A stretch of DNA of 64,000 bases. Origin: Saccharicrinis carchari. GTDB lineage: Bacteria > Bacteroidota > Bacteroidia > Bacteroidales > Marinilabiliaceae. The stretch lies in NCBI RefSeq assembly GCF_900182605.1, contig NZ_FXTB01000005.1, positions 186,001-250,000 of the forward strand. Direction: 5' to 3'. The notes beneath the pieces are model-generated. The model did not search any database. It was not told the DNA's origin and worked only from the letters and a program-made list of their open reading frames with translations. Shown here in pieces: positions 50,298 through 58,262 of this stretch (the first letter of the stretch is position 1; every line of letters starts with the position of its first letter). The translations under genes and the position numbers were made by a program.

Positions 50298-52949
50298 TCA
50301 TTCCACTACCTCATTTATATTCACCATTTTTTTGCTATGGTCGCGGTCGTAATCAAAAAGCATGTCGCCGTTTGCGGCCAGGCTTACCGAATTTAACTTG
50401 TACCATACAATGGCCTTGCCTACATGTACGCCATTTAAAAATTTAAGTTGATAGGCATTCGAGGCAGTTTCTATTATTTGCAGGTTACTGTTATTTTGTA
50501 TGCGCATCGAAAATAAGGATACCTTTTTGCCTTTGTAGGTCTCCACCTGCACTACGCCGCCCTTGTTGGCTACAAACTGCATGCTGAGGAGTCCCTTATA
50601 TACATCGGGGTTTTGTTTTCTGAAATTGGGATTGTGCTTTTGCAAGAGGTTGCGAACGGTTAGTCCGGACATGCTGCCCCCATTTTTCGACAATAGTTTT
50701 ATGGCTGCAAAGAGGCTGGCCATATGGCGATTCACATCCAGTTTTTGAAAATTTTTAAGGTGCAATTCCAGTTGATCTTCGGCACGGTAAGTTGCTGCGG
50801 ACATGGTGATGGGAACATCCTTTGTGAGGCCTTCTATCTCGCCCACGATACCGCGTACCACTACTTCGTTATTGGAATCCACCGTAATATCTGATGCAAA
50901 ACGAACCCTGTTGATGGGGAACGACAGCAGATCTATTTTTGTGCCATCGGGGCGGTATTTGCCATAAAAAGCCAGCTTTTTTCCTTCAGGTACTTTAAAG
51001 TTAATGCTCTCGCTTAAAATAGCCTGCCCTTTGTTCGATAATCCCAGCATCAGATGGGCCGGGGATTCGCTGTTACCTATGCGCTGCTGGTTAATGCCGA
51101 TGGAACCCGCGTAATTAATGAGAGCATAAACGTTGCCTTGTTTGCCTAAGTTAAAAGCCTGAGAAAAAGCATAGTTGGAGCATTGCAGGGGAACGAACCA
51201 TTCCAATAGGCCTGTTGCATCAAAGGTGGCAAACCAAAGATCGCGTGTGCCGGCTGCTGCGCGGTAGGTTCTTCCATTGATGATAACATTATCCTGAAAC
51301 CAACCCGAAGCGATGTATTTACCATTCTCGGCCATTTGTCGTTCACCTATAAATATTTTACCCTCGTTATCTTTCTGTAACCATTGGGCTATCATCTGCC
51401 ACATATTACCGCTTTGCCTGTTGTTGTTAATTTTAATGGCTATAGGCTGGTATCCTTCAAACTCCGGCATTACCGCTCCTATAGGTGCATTAATAAAGGT
51501 AGGGTCGCAGATGGTGTAGGTTTGTCCGGCCACTTCAAAGCTGTATCCCTCAACCGGACGGGTAAAAGAAACTGCGGCAGCCATGTGGCTAAAATAAGTC
51601 AAGGCCACTACGTCCAAGCCCAGCAGGTCGCTTACCAGTCGGGTAAACAATACGGTACGGTCTTCGCAGTCGGAGTAGGGGTAATAGAAAATCTCGTCGG
51701 GGAAAAACATCTTTTCTTTGCCAAACTGGTCGCGATCGGTTTTGTACTCAAAGGAGTTGTGCAGATAATTCAGCAAGTAGCTCACCGCTTCGGTTTCTGT
51801 CATGCCATCCATGCGTGTTTGAATATATGTGTACAGTTTATCTTTTACCGGGCCCTGCATGGCAGCATTTAAATATACCGTGTTATCGGTTTGTGGATAG
51901 CTGGCCAAAAAAGCCATCACGGTCTTGTCCATTGGTAGCGTTAAGGTTTCGCCATCGTTGGGCAATTTTGTGCCTTTGTTTATAGCGTTGGTTTCATCGG
52001 TAAAATTTAAACTGTAGGGCAGATGCAGATCTATTTTCCTTGCGGCGCCGCCAAAGTTATCTTCGTAAGTATATATTTTTTTCTTGTCCAGTTGCTTGTC
52101 TATAAGATAGTAATTGGTTCCGGCAATACTGTAATAAGGGCGCTCGAATACCTGCTGCATAAAAGGGAGCATCAGGTAAACAGTGTTAGCGCTGTATCCT
52201 ATCTTGGCCTGATAGCCTGCTTGGTTGAGCATGGCCCATTTCCACATAGTGCGGTTGTTGGAGGAAGTAAAGAGCTGCTTGGCAGATTTGTCAATGAGCT
52301 GATAAATACCCCAGTCGTTGAGGTTGGTTTGTTGCGCATAAGCATGCAACGATTCAATATATATAGGATAGTAGGTGTCGGTAAAATCATCCCAATAGGA
52401 GGCAAAGCTCTTGGGCTTAACCGTCGAGAGTTTCAGGCTTGATGTGCGACTGTCTACAAAAAGAGGAGCAGCACTCCCAAAGAAATCTATCTTTAGTGAC
52501 TGTTTGTACTTTTCCATTCCTTCGGGGCTGGCTATGGGGGGAGCAATAGAATAAGCGGGCGCATCTTCCAACACTATTTTAGGGGCGATGAACTTAGCCG
52601 GTTTATCAACTTTGTCTGGTAGGCTTGCATCAACCTTAGGCTCAAACCGGGGCTGATCGATGGGCTTGGGCACTTCAACGGGCTTCACCTCTTTTTCAGT
52701 CTGCGCCACTTCTTTAAAGCCCCTTTTCAAATAGCTTTCAAAGGCGGCGTTCATGCGTTTCATCTTGTCGTCGTAATCCTTTTGCATACGTTGCATCCTT
52801 TTGGCATAGTCCTGCTCCATAGCTTGCCGCCTGGCTTCATACGCCCGGTTCATTTTTTCAAAAGGATCCTTTTCGGTAAGCTGGGCATAGGTCAATTGAC
52901 CGATGAATATTGCTGCTATTAGTAGAATAAGATGTTTTTGCATGGACAT
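50298..52949 (-). CDS. large secreted transglutaminase-like protein
   Basis: 883 residues. Signal peptide with cleavage near LTYAQ (residue 22), then a charged coiled-coil segment (about 25-85, EARRQAMEQDYAKRMQRMQ) and a proline/lysine linker. The central domain has the transglutaminase-like triad pattern: YSDCEDRTVLF (Cys), YFSHMAAAVSF (His) and YTICDPTF (Asp). The rest is beta-rich. The fold fits a cysteine peptidase or amidase acting outside the inner membrane, but no precise function is known. Confidence 0.78.
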   Translation of the reverse strand: MSMQKHLILLIAAIFIGQLTYAQLTEKDPFEKMNRAYEARRQAMEQDYAKRMQRMQKDYDDKMKRMNAAFESYLKRGFKEVAQTEKEVKPVEVPKPIDQPRFEPKVDASLPDKVDKPAKFIAPKIVLEDAPAYSIAPPIASPEGMEKYKQSLKIDFFGSAAPLFVDSRTSSLKLSTVKPKSFASYWDDFTDTYYPIYIESLHAYAQQTNLNDWGIYQLIDKSAKQLFTSSNNRTMWKWAMLNQAGYQAKIGYSANTVYLMLPFMQQVFERPYYSIAGTNYYLIDKQLDKKKIYTYEDNFGGAARKIDLHLPYSLNFTDETNAINKGTKLPNDGETLTLPMDKTVMAFLASYPQTDNTVYLNAAMQGPVKDKLYTYIQTRMDGMTETEAVSYLLNYLHNSFEYKTDRDQFGKEKMFFPDEIFYYPYSDCEDRTVLFTRLVSDLLGLDVVALTYFSHMAAAVSFTRPVEGYSFEVAGQTYTICDPTFINAPIGAVMPEFEGYQPIAIKINNNRQSGNMWQMIAQWLQKDNEGKIFIGERQMAENGKYIASGWFQDNVIINGRTYRAAAGTRDLWFATFDATGLLEWFVPLQCSNYAFSQAFNLGKQGNVYALINYAGSIGINQQRIGNSESPAHLMLGLSNKGQAILSESINFKVPEGKKLAFYGKYRPDGTKIDLLSFPINRVRFASDITVDSNNEVVVRGIVGEIEGLTKDVPITMSAATYRAEDQLELHLKNFQKLDVNRHMASLFAAIKLLSKNGGSMSGLTVRNLLQKHNPNFRKQNPDVYKGLLSMQFVANKGGVVQVETYKGKKVSLFSMRIQNNSNLQIIETASNAYQLKFLNGVHVGKAIVWYKLNSVSLAANGDMLFDYDRDHSKKMVNINEVVE

Positions 52950-53259
52950 GATATTTTGTTTTAGGGGTAAAGATATTCCGAAATGAATTAAAATGAAAGG
53001 GAACTTAAAACAGAAGCTATGGTTTAAGTTGATATTCTCCCTGTAAAAAATGTAAAGGCATACAAGTTAGCGGCAAACTTACCGCGTAGGTAATAAAACA
53101 GAGGCGGTATTAAAAAAAATGAACTGCTCACCATCGTTTATAAAAGCCAATAACAAGGCTGAAGCAGCTATGATAATACCGGGAAATTATGTTGCGTATT
53201 TGTTTTAATATAAAATGGCTCTCATCCCGCTACGGACAAACAAGCGATATTTGTTATTT
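52950..53259. other. intergenic region, 310 bp
   Basis: No gene. Near 52970 the minus strand has TATCTTTA, a near match to the -7 box, which may start the large upstream gene. No repeat or RNA recognised. Confidence 0.45.
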
Positions 53260-53769
53260 TCAAATAAAAAAGCGCCATTGCTTGTTTGCCCATTCCAATC
53301 CTGCATACGCCACACCAATCCTCTCCGATTTTTTAATTGAAAGCTGATCCAATTTCGTTGGCCGCTCTAGCCATATCCTTTCCGATAGATTTAAATCTTC
53401 GCCATAAAAACTTTTATCCAGCTGCAAAGCTTTGCCCACACGCCCGGGGCCCTTTATGTTCTCGAGTCCTCTAATCAGAATCGCTTGTGGCTGTCCGGCT
53501 TCACCGCTCACGATGTTGAGGAGCCAATACATACCGTAAATCAGGTAAACGTATAGGCTGCCTCCTTGGTGATACATTACTTCGGTACGTTTGGTGCGTC
53601 CTTTACTGGCATGGCAGGCCAAATCCTCTTCGCCACGGTATGCCTCCACCTCGGTAATTTTAGCACGCAATTCGGAACCATCGTCAAACCGTCGTACCAA
53701 AATTTTGCCCAGCAAATCTTTGGATAACGCAATGACGTCCTGTCTGTAATAATCACCTATAATCCGCAT
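53260..53769 (-). CDS. 3-methyladenine (alkyladenine) DNA glycosylase
   Basis: 169 residues, the short MPG/AAG class. ITEVEAYRGEEDLACHASKGRTKRTEVMY holds the catalytic glutamate and the intercalating region; YLIYGMYWLLNIV and ILIRGLE are further conserved patches. It removes alkylated and deaminated purines in base-excision repair. The gene points away from rplM and appears monocistronic. Confidence 0.94.
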   Translation of the reverse strand: MRIIGDYYRQDVIALSKDLLGKILVRRFDDGSELRAKITEVEAYRGEEDLACHASKGRTKRTEVMYHQGGSLYVYLIYGMYWLLNIVSGEAGQPQAILIRGLENIKGPGRVGKALQLDKSFYGEDLNLSERIWLERPTKLDQLSIKKSERIGVAYAGLEWANKQWRFFI

Positions 53770-53996
53770 TTATTTATTTTTTCTCTATTGTCTGTTATAA
53801 ATTACTTATATGTTTAACATATAGCCATTGTTAATTATTTAGTTGGCAATAAATATAATTAATTGTGGTCACACATAGGTTTCTCTTTAATCCGTTTCCA
53901 CTAATATAAGCAGCCATTTTTACGATAAGTGTAAGAAAGCCAGAAGGCTTAAAATAAAAAAGCATTCAAAAAAAATACATTTCTTTTTTGTTTTTA

Positions 53997-54027
53997 TTGC
54001 CGAACAAGAAAATAAACCTTACTTTTG
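53997..54027 (+). promoter_or_regulatory. rplM-rpsI promoter
   Basis: TTG at 53997-53999, 20-base spacer, TACTTTTG at 54020-54027. This is a strong match to Bacteroidota housekeeping promoters. Confidence 0.8.
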
Positions 54028-54033
54028 CGCCCG

Positions 54034-54194
54034 ATTATTATTCATGCCGAACAGATATAAGGCAATGTAACTGAATGATTTATTTGGCGTTTACGATGGG
54101 AAGTGAGTGTCGATAAGTTTGTTAGTTAGACTGTTATGCTGTTTGAAGCTGTCATTGTAATAATATTTGGTTTAATTTTTTAACAAAGAAGACT
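54034..54194 (+). promoter_or_regulatory. rplM 5' leader, possible autoregulatory RNA
   Basis: About 160 nt between the predicted transcription start and the rplM start codon, long for this genome. Ribosomal protein leaders in many bacteria bind the first protein of the operon. I see short complementary segments but could not establish a fold. Confidence 0.35.
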
Positions 54195-54650
54195 GTGAAT
54201 ACTTTAAGTTACAAAACAGTATCGGCAAACAAAGCAACCGCTAACAAAGAGTGGGTTGTGGTAGATGCAAAAGACATGGTTGTAGGTCGTTTGGCTTCGA
54301 AGGTGGCAAAATTGCTGCGCGGTAAGTACAAACCCAACTTTACACCACACGTAGACTGCGGGGATAACGTGATTATCCTAAACGCAGACAAAGTTCGTTT
54401 AACAGGTAACAAGTGGGAACAAAGAACTTTCTATTTCCACTCCGGATATCCGGGCGGTCGTACCGATGTTACCCCTGCACAATTGTTTGCCAGAAGTCCG
54501 GAGCGACTTGTAGAGAGAGCTGTAAAAGGCATGTTGCCAAAAACTCGTTTGGGACGCCAGTTGTTCCGTAATTTATTTGTGTATGCGGGAGCAGAACACA
54601 AGCAAGAGGCACAAAAGCCAAAAACAATTGATTTAAACTTATATAAGTGA
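54195..54650 (+). CDS. rplM: 50S ribosomal protein L13
   Basis: 151 residues starting at GTG with MNTLSYKTVSANKATANKEW. Motifs VVDAKDMVVGRLASKVAKLLRGK and YFHSGYPGG are the L13 signature. First gene of the conserved rplM-rpsI operon; its stop is next to the rpsI start region. Confidence 0.96.
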   Translation: MNTLSYKTVSANKATANKEWVVVDAKDMVVGRLASKVAKLLRGKYKPNFTPHVDCGDNVIILNADKVRLTGNKWEQRTFYFHSGYPGGRTDVTPAQLFARSPERLVERAVKGMLPKTRLGRQLFRNLFVYAGAEHKQEAQKPKTIDLNLYK

Positions 54651-54655
54651 TGAGC

Positions 54656-55042
54656 ATGGAAGTAACAAACGCAATCGGTAGAAGAAAGTCGGCAGTGGCT
54701 CGTATCTACTTAGGCGAAGGTAAAGGACAAATTACCATCAACAAGCGTGAGCTTAAGGATTACTTTCCGGCGCCTACCTTACAATATATCGTAACACAGC
54801 CCTTGAACACTTTGGGAGTGCTTGAGAATTATGATATTAAAGTAAATATCTACGGTGGAGGAAGTAAAGGACAAGCGGAAGCGATAAGACTAGCTATTTC
54901 GCGCGCCCTCGTTAAAATTGATGAGGAAAACAAACCGGCTTTAAAAGCACAAGGGTTTATGACTCGCGACGCAAGAGTTGTTGAGCGTAAAAAACCAGGA
55001 CAGCCTAAAGCACGTAAGAAATTTCAATTTAGTAAACGTTAA
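54656..55042 (+). CDS. rpsI: 30S ribosomal protein S9
   Basis: 128 residues from MEVTNAIGRRKSAVARIYL; two earlier in-frame starts (GTG 54647 and ATG 54650) overlap the rplM stop and are less likely. The signature YFPAPTLQYIVTQPL and the conserved C-terminal basic tail FQFSKR are present. It follows rplM with essentially no gap. Confidence 0.96.
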   Translation: MEVTNAIGRRKSAVARIYLGEGKGQITINKRELKDYFPAPTLQYIVTQPLNTLGVLENYDIKVNIYGGGSKGQAEAIRLAISRALVKIDEENKPALKAQGFMTRDARVVERKKPGQPKARKKFQFSKR

Positions 55043-55238
55043 AACTTTTCGGGTGCGTTTAGTATCTAAACTGCTCAGATTCATCTTAGTTAGAAAGTGC
55101 ATAAAATTAGAAAGTGAAAAGTTAAAAAGTGCAGTTTTTTCGCCTTACTTTTCACTTTATAAACTTTCTGTTTTCACTAAGTATTGACTACTGGGGAGTT
55201 GATATTTACAGAATGTAAACGACTTTTAAAAAACAAAA

Positions 55239-56195
55239 ATGGCAAGAACAAATTTTGATGAATTACTAGAGGCCGGTGTACACTTCGGTCACTTAAAAAG
55301 AAAATGGAATCCGGCAATGGCGCCTTATATTTTTATGGAGCGCAACGGTATCCACATTATTGATCTTCATAAAACGGCAGCCAAGATTGATGAGGCAGCC
55401 GAGGCCTTAAAGCAAATTGCAAAATCGGGACGTAAAATATTATTCGTGGCTACTAAAAAACAAGCCAAGGAAATTATAGCCGAAAAAATGAAGGCCATTA
55501 ACATGCCCTACGTTTCGGAACGATGGGCAGGAGGTATGCTTACTAACTTCCCTACTATCCGTAAGGCAGTTAAAAAAATGACGACCATCGACAAGATGAT
55601 GGCAGATCCGAGTGCCTGGAAAAACCTTTCGAAAAGAGAGCGTTTGCAAATCACCCGTCAAAGGGCGAAGTTAGAAAAAACACTGGGTAGTATCTCTGAT
55701 CTTACACGCCTACCGGCAGCCATGTTTGTTATTGACGTAATGAAGGAGAACATTGCGGTGCGAGAGGCCAATAAGCTGAATATTCCTGTGTTTGGAATGG
55801 TAGATACCAACTCTAACCCAATAGGGCTTGACTTTGTTATACCTGCTAACGACGATGCCTCCAAGTCTATTGAACTCATTACCGATATCATGGTAAAAGC
55901 TATTGAGGAAGGGCTGAATGAGAGAAAAGTGGAGCGCGAATACGAAGCCGCAGCCAAGAAGGACAAGCCGGCAAAAAAGGAAACAGCCAAGAAAACGAGG
56001 ATACCTGCTAAGGACAAGGCACCTAAGGAGGATGCTGCAGAAGCCAAAGCTACGGACGAAAAAGCGCCAAAAGTAGAAGCCAAGGATGAAAAAGCGCCGG
56101 AGGCGGAACTCAAGAAGGAGAAAGCAACAGGCGAAACTACACCCGAAGTAAAAGCTACAGAGGCTTCTTCGAAAGAAGATGAGAAAACAGAATAA
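55239..56195 (+). CDS. rpsB: 30S ribosomal protein S2 with low-complexity C-terminal extension
   Basis: 318 residues against a usual 230-280. The S2 core (LLEAGVHFGHLKRKWNPAM, VATKKQAKEII, ERWAGGMLTNFPTI, FGMVDTNSNP) is complete to about residue 230. The last 85 residues are Lys/Glu/Ala-rich and disordered (for example AKKDKPAKKETAKKTRIP). Such tails occur in some Bacteroidota S2 proteins. Separated from rpsI by about 200 bp with inverted A/T-rich segments. Confidence 0.96.
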   Translation: MARTNFDELLEAGVHFGHLKRKWNPAMAPYIFMERNGIHIIDLHKTAAKIDEAAEALKQIAKSGRKILFVATKKQAKEIIAEKMKAINMPYVSERWAGGMLTNFPTIRKAVKKMTTIDKMMADPSAWKNLSKRERLQITRQRAKLEKTLGSISDLTRLPAAMFVIDVMKENIAVREANKLNIPVFGMVDTNSNPIGLDFVIPANDDASKSIELITDIMVKAIEEGLNERKVEREYEAAAKKDKPAKKETAKKTRIPAKDKAPKEDAAEAKATDEKAPKVEAKDEKAPEAELKKEKATGETTPEVKATEASSKEDEKTE

Positions 56196-56224
56196 TTGAT
56201 TTAATAATCTAAACAAATCGTATT

Positions 56225-57049
56225 ATGGCTATTAAAGCTGCTGATGTAAGCAAACTCAGAAAAATGACCGGTGCCGGTATGATGGACTGCAAGAAGGCAT
56301 TAACCGAAACCGATGGCGATTTTGATGCTGCCGTAGAATATATCCGCAAAAAAGGTCAGGCAATGGCGAGCAAGCGTGCCGATCGTGAAACTACAGAAGG
56401 GGCTACCAGAGCAATGGTAAGTGCCGATGGTAAAAAAGGTGCCGTTTTAGTTTTGAAATGCGAAACAGATTTTGTTGGAAAAAATGAGAGCTTTGTAGCT
56501 TTAACCGACTCTATCCTGGAAACGGCACTTAAAAGCGATGCCACAAATGTGGATGCTGTTTTGGAGCTCACACTGAATGGTTTATCCATTAAAGATGTAA
56601 TTACCGAGCAAATTGGTGTTATAGGTGAGAAAATTGAAATTGCTAATTATGCCGTGCTTACTGCAGAACACGTGGTACCTTACATTCATCCCGGCAACCA
56701 ACTTTCGGTTATCGTAGGCTTTAATCAGGCCGGCTTCCCCGAGCAGGTGGGCAAGGATGTGGCTATGCAAGTTGCCGCTATGGCGCCTGTAGGTGTAGAT
56801 AAAGAATCAGTGCCGGCCGACATTGTGGAGCAAGAACTAAGGATAGGCAGAGACAAAGCAAAGGAGGAAGGTAAGCCTGAAGCTATGCTGGATAAGATTG
56901 CACAAGGACGTCTTGGTAAATTCTTTAAAGAATCTACTTTGTTAGAGCAGGATTTTGTTAAAGACAATAAAAAGTCTATCAAGCAATACCTGGAAGAAAG
57001 CAGTAAAGGTCTTACAGTTACAGATTTTAAGCGTTTTTCTTTAAGCTAA
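56225..57049 (+). CDS. tsf: elongation factor Ts
   Basis: 274 residues. N-terminal UBA-like domain with VSKLRKMTGAGMMDCKKALTETDGDF and the core motif KCETDFVGKNESFVAL. It catalyses GDP/GTP exchange on EF-Tu. Second gene of the rpsB-tsf operon, followed by a strong terminator. Confidence 0.96.
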   Translation: MAIKAADVSKLRKMTGAGMMDCKKALTETDGDFDAAVEYIRKKGQAMASKRADRETTEGATRAMVSADGKKGAVLVLKCETDFVGKNESFVALTDSILETALKSDATNVDAVLELTLNGLSIKDVITEQIGVIGEKIEIANYAVLTAEHVVPYIHPGNQLSVIVGFNQAGFPEQVGKDVAMQVAAMAPVGVDKESVPADIVEQELRIGRDKAKEEGKPEAMLDKIAQGRLGKFFKESTLLEQDFVKDNKKSIKQYLEESSKGLTVTDFKRFSLS

Positions 57050-57071
57050 AGAATAACACTTACAATATATT

Positions 57072-57104
57072 ATCCCGGTTCTGCATGCAGAACCGGGATT
57101 TTTA
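57072..57104 (+). terminator. rpsB-tsf terminator
   Basis: Perfect palindrome ATCCCGGTTCTGCA/TGCAGAACCGGGAT followed by TTTTT, 22 bp behind the tsf stop. Confidence 0.95.
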
Positions 57105-57265
57105 CTTTTAGCCCTTATATGATACTTACACAGATATTGCAATAATTATTGCAGGAAATTTACCACTGCTCGGCATAAAAAAGTTGTATTTTAGTACTTA
57201 CCAAAAAAATATAAAGGTTACCCCAGCAAAGTTGGTTCTACTAGTTAAACCCGTCATAGCTTGCC

Positions 57266-57706
57266 ATGCAAAAACTCAATTTACCTACATATACATTTAC
57301 CGTATCCGATACAGGCGGAAAAAAAAAGATATTTGATAGGATACGAAAAAAAATGGTGACCCTGACCCCGGAAGAATGGGTGCGACAAAATTTTATTCTT
57401 TATTTGTCAACAAACAAGGGTTATCCACTTTCGTTGATGGCGGTTGAAGCTAATGTGAATATCAATGGCTTGAGCCAGCGTGCCGATATTGTTGTGTACA
57501 ACACGCGCCGCTTACCTGCTTTAATAGTAGAGTGCAAAGCACCTTCGGTAAAAATAACCCAATCAGTATTTGAGCAGGCATTGCGCTATAATATAAAGCT
57601 ACAAACCAGTTTGGTTTGTGTTACCAACGGTTTACAACATTATTGCGCCAAATTACATGGGGGTGGAGGGTATACGTTTTTAGAAGAAATACCGTGTTAT
57701 AAATAA
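57266..57706 (+). CDS. HsdR N-terminal domain protein, stand-alone
   Basis: 146 residues carrying only the N-terminal nuclease domain of type I restriction enzyme R subunits. QRADIVVYNTRRLPALIVECKAP gives the D...ExK motif of the PD-(D/E)XK fold. No HsdM or HsdS gene is near, so this is the single-domain form widespread in Bacteroidota; its role is unknown but not a complete restriction system. Confidence 0.87.
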   Translation: MQKLNLPTYTFTVSDTGGKKKIFDRIRKKMVTLTPEEWVRQNFILYLSTNKGYPLSLMAVEANVNINGLSQRADIVVYNTRRLPALIVECKAPSVKITQSVFEQALRYNIKLQTSLVCVTNGLQHYCAKLHGGGGYTFLEEIPCYK

Positions 57707-57745
57707 ACTAAGTTTGTGTAGGCCTGCGCCATTCGTAAGCCTTCC

Positions 57746-58261
57746 TTATCTATTTAGCAGCTGATAAAAACCCTCATCGATATATTCCCGCCCCACTTTG
57801 CGCCATTGTTTTTTGATGCCGGCACGTATAAATCCCTTGCTTTGGAATAGATGGATGCTTTTTTTGTTATTGACAGCTATGGAGCAATAGAGTTGATGGA
57901 TACCCAAAGTGTTAAAACAGTAGTCGATAAAGAGATCCAGCCCCATAGCGGCATAACCTCTGTCGCGGAAAGCCTTATGCACCATGATACCCACTCCTGC
58001 ACGACTGTGGTAGGGGTCGAAATCGAACATGTCGATGATGCCGACCGTTTTAGGACTGTCCCCTTCGGTTTCTATCATCAGCCTTAGCTCTTTCGATTGG
58101 TATATATCCAAATTAATACCCTTTAAATATTGCGTTAGCTGTTGTTTACTAAAAGGCTTCAACGTTTCGGAATATACCCACAACTCCATGTCGTTTTCCC
58201 ATTGATACAACAAATCTACATCAGCGGGCTCTACGGCTCTTAAGGCTACGGTTTCATTCAC
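57746..58261 (-). CDS. GNAT family N-acetyltransferase (RimJ/RimL type)
   Basis: 171 residues. The acetyl-CoA-binding AGVGIMVHKAFRDRGYAAMGL, the acceptor-side LRAVEPADVDLLYQW and the NNKKSIHLFQSKGFIRAG end are typical of RimJ/RimL-like acetyltransferases. Substrate unknown. One base separates it from the next minus-strand gene. Confidence 0.88.
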   Translation of the reverse strand: MNETVALRAVEPADVDLLYQWENDMELWVYSETLKPFSKQQLTQYLKGINLDIYQSKELRLMIETEGDSPKTVGIIDMFDFDPYHSRAGVGIMVHKAFRDRGYAAMGLDLFIDYCFNTLGIHQLYCSIAVNNKKSIHLFQSKGFIRAGIKKQWRKVGREYIDEGFYQLLNR

Positions 58262-58262
58262 T

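Larger units (their letters stand above)
53770..54194. other. divergent region with rplM promoter and leader
   Basis: 425 bp between the glycosylase gene and rplM. The first half is AT-rich and featureless. The rplM promoter sits at 53997-54027 and about 160 bp of untranslated leader follow. Confidence 0.6.

Noticed and set aside
57266-57706. Type I restriction-modification system.
   Set aside because: Only the HsdR N-terminal nuclease domain is present; no HsdM, HsdS or helicase part is nearby.
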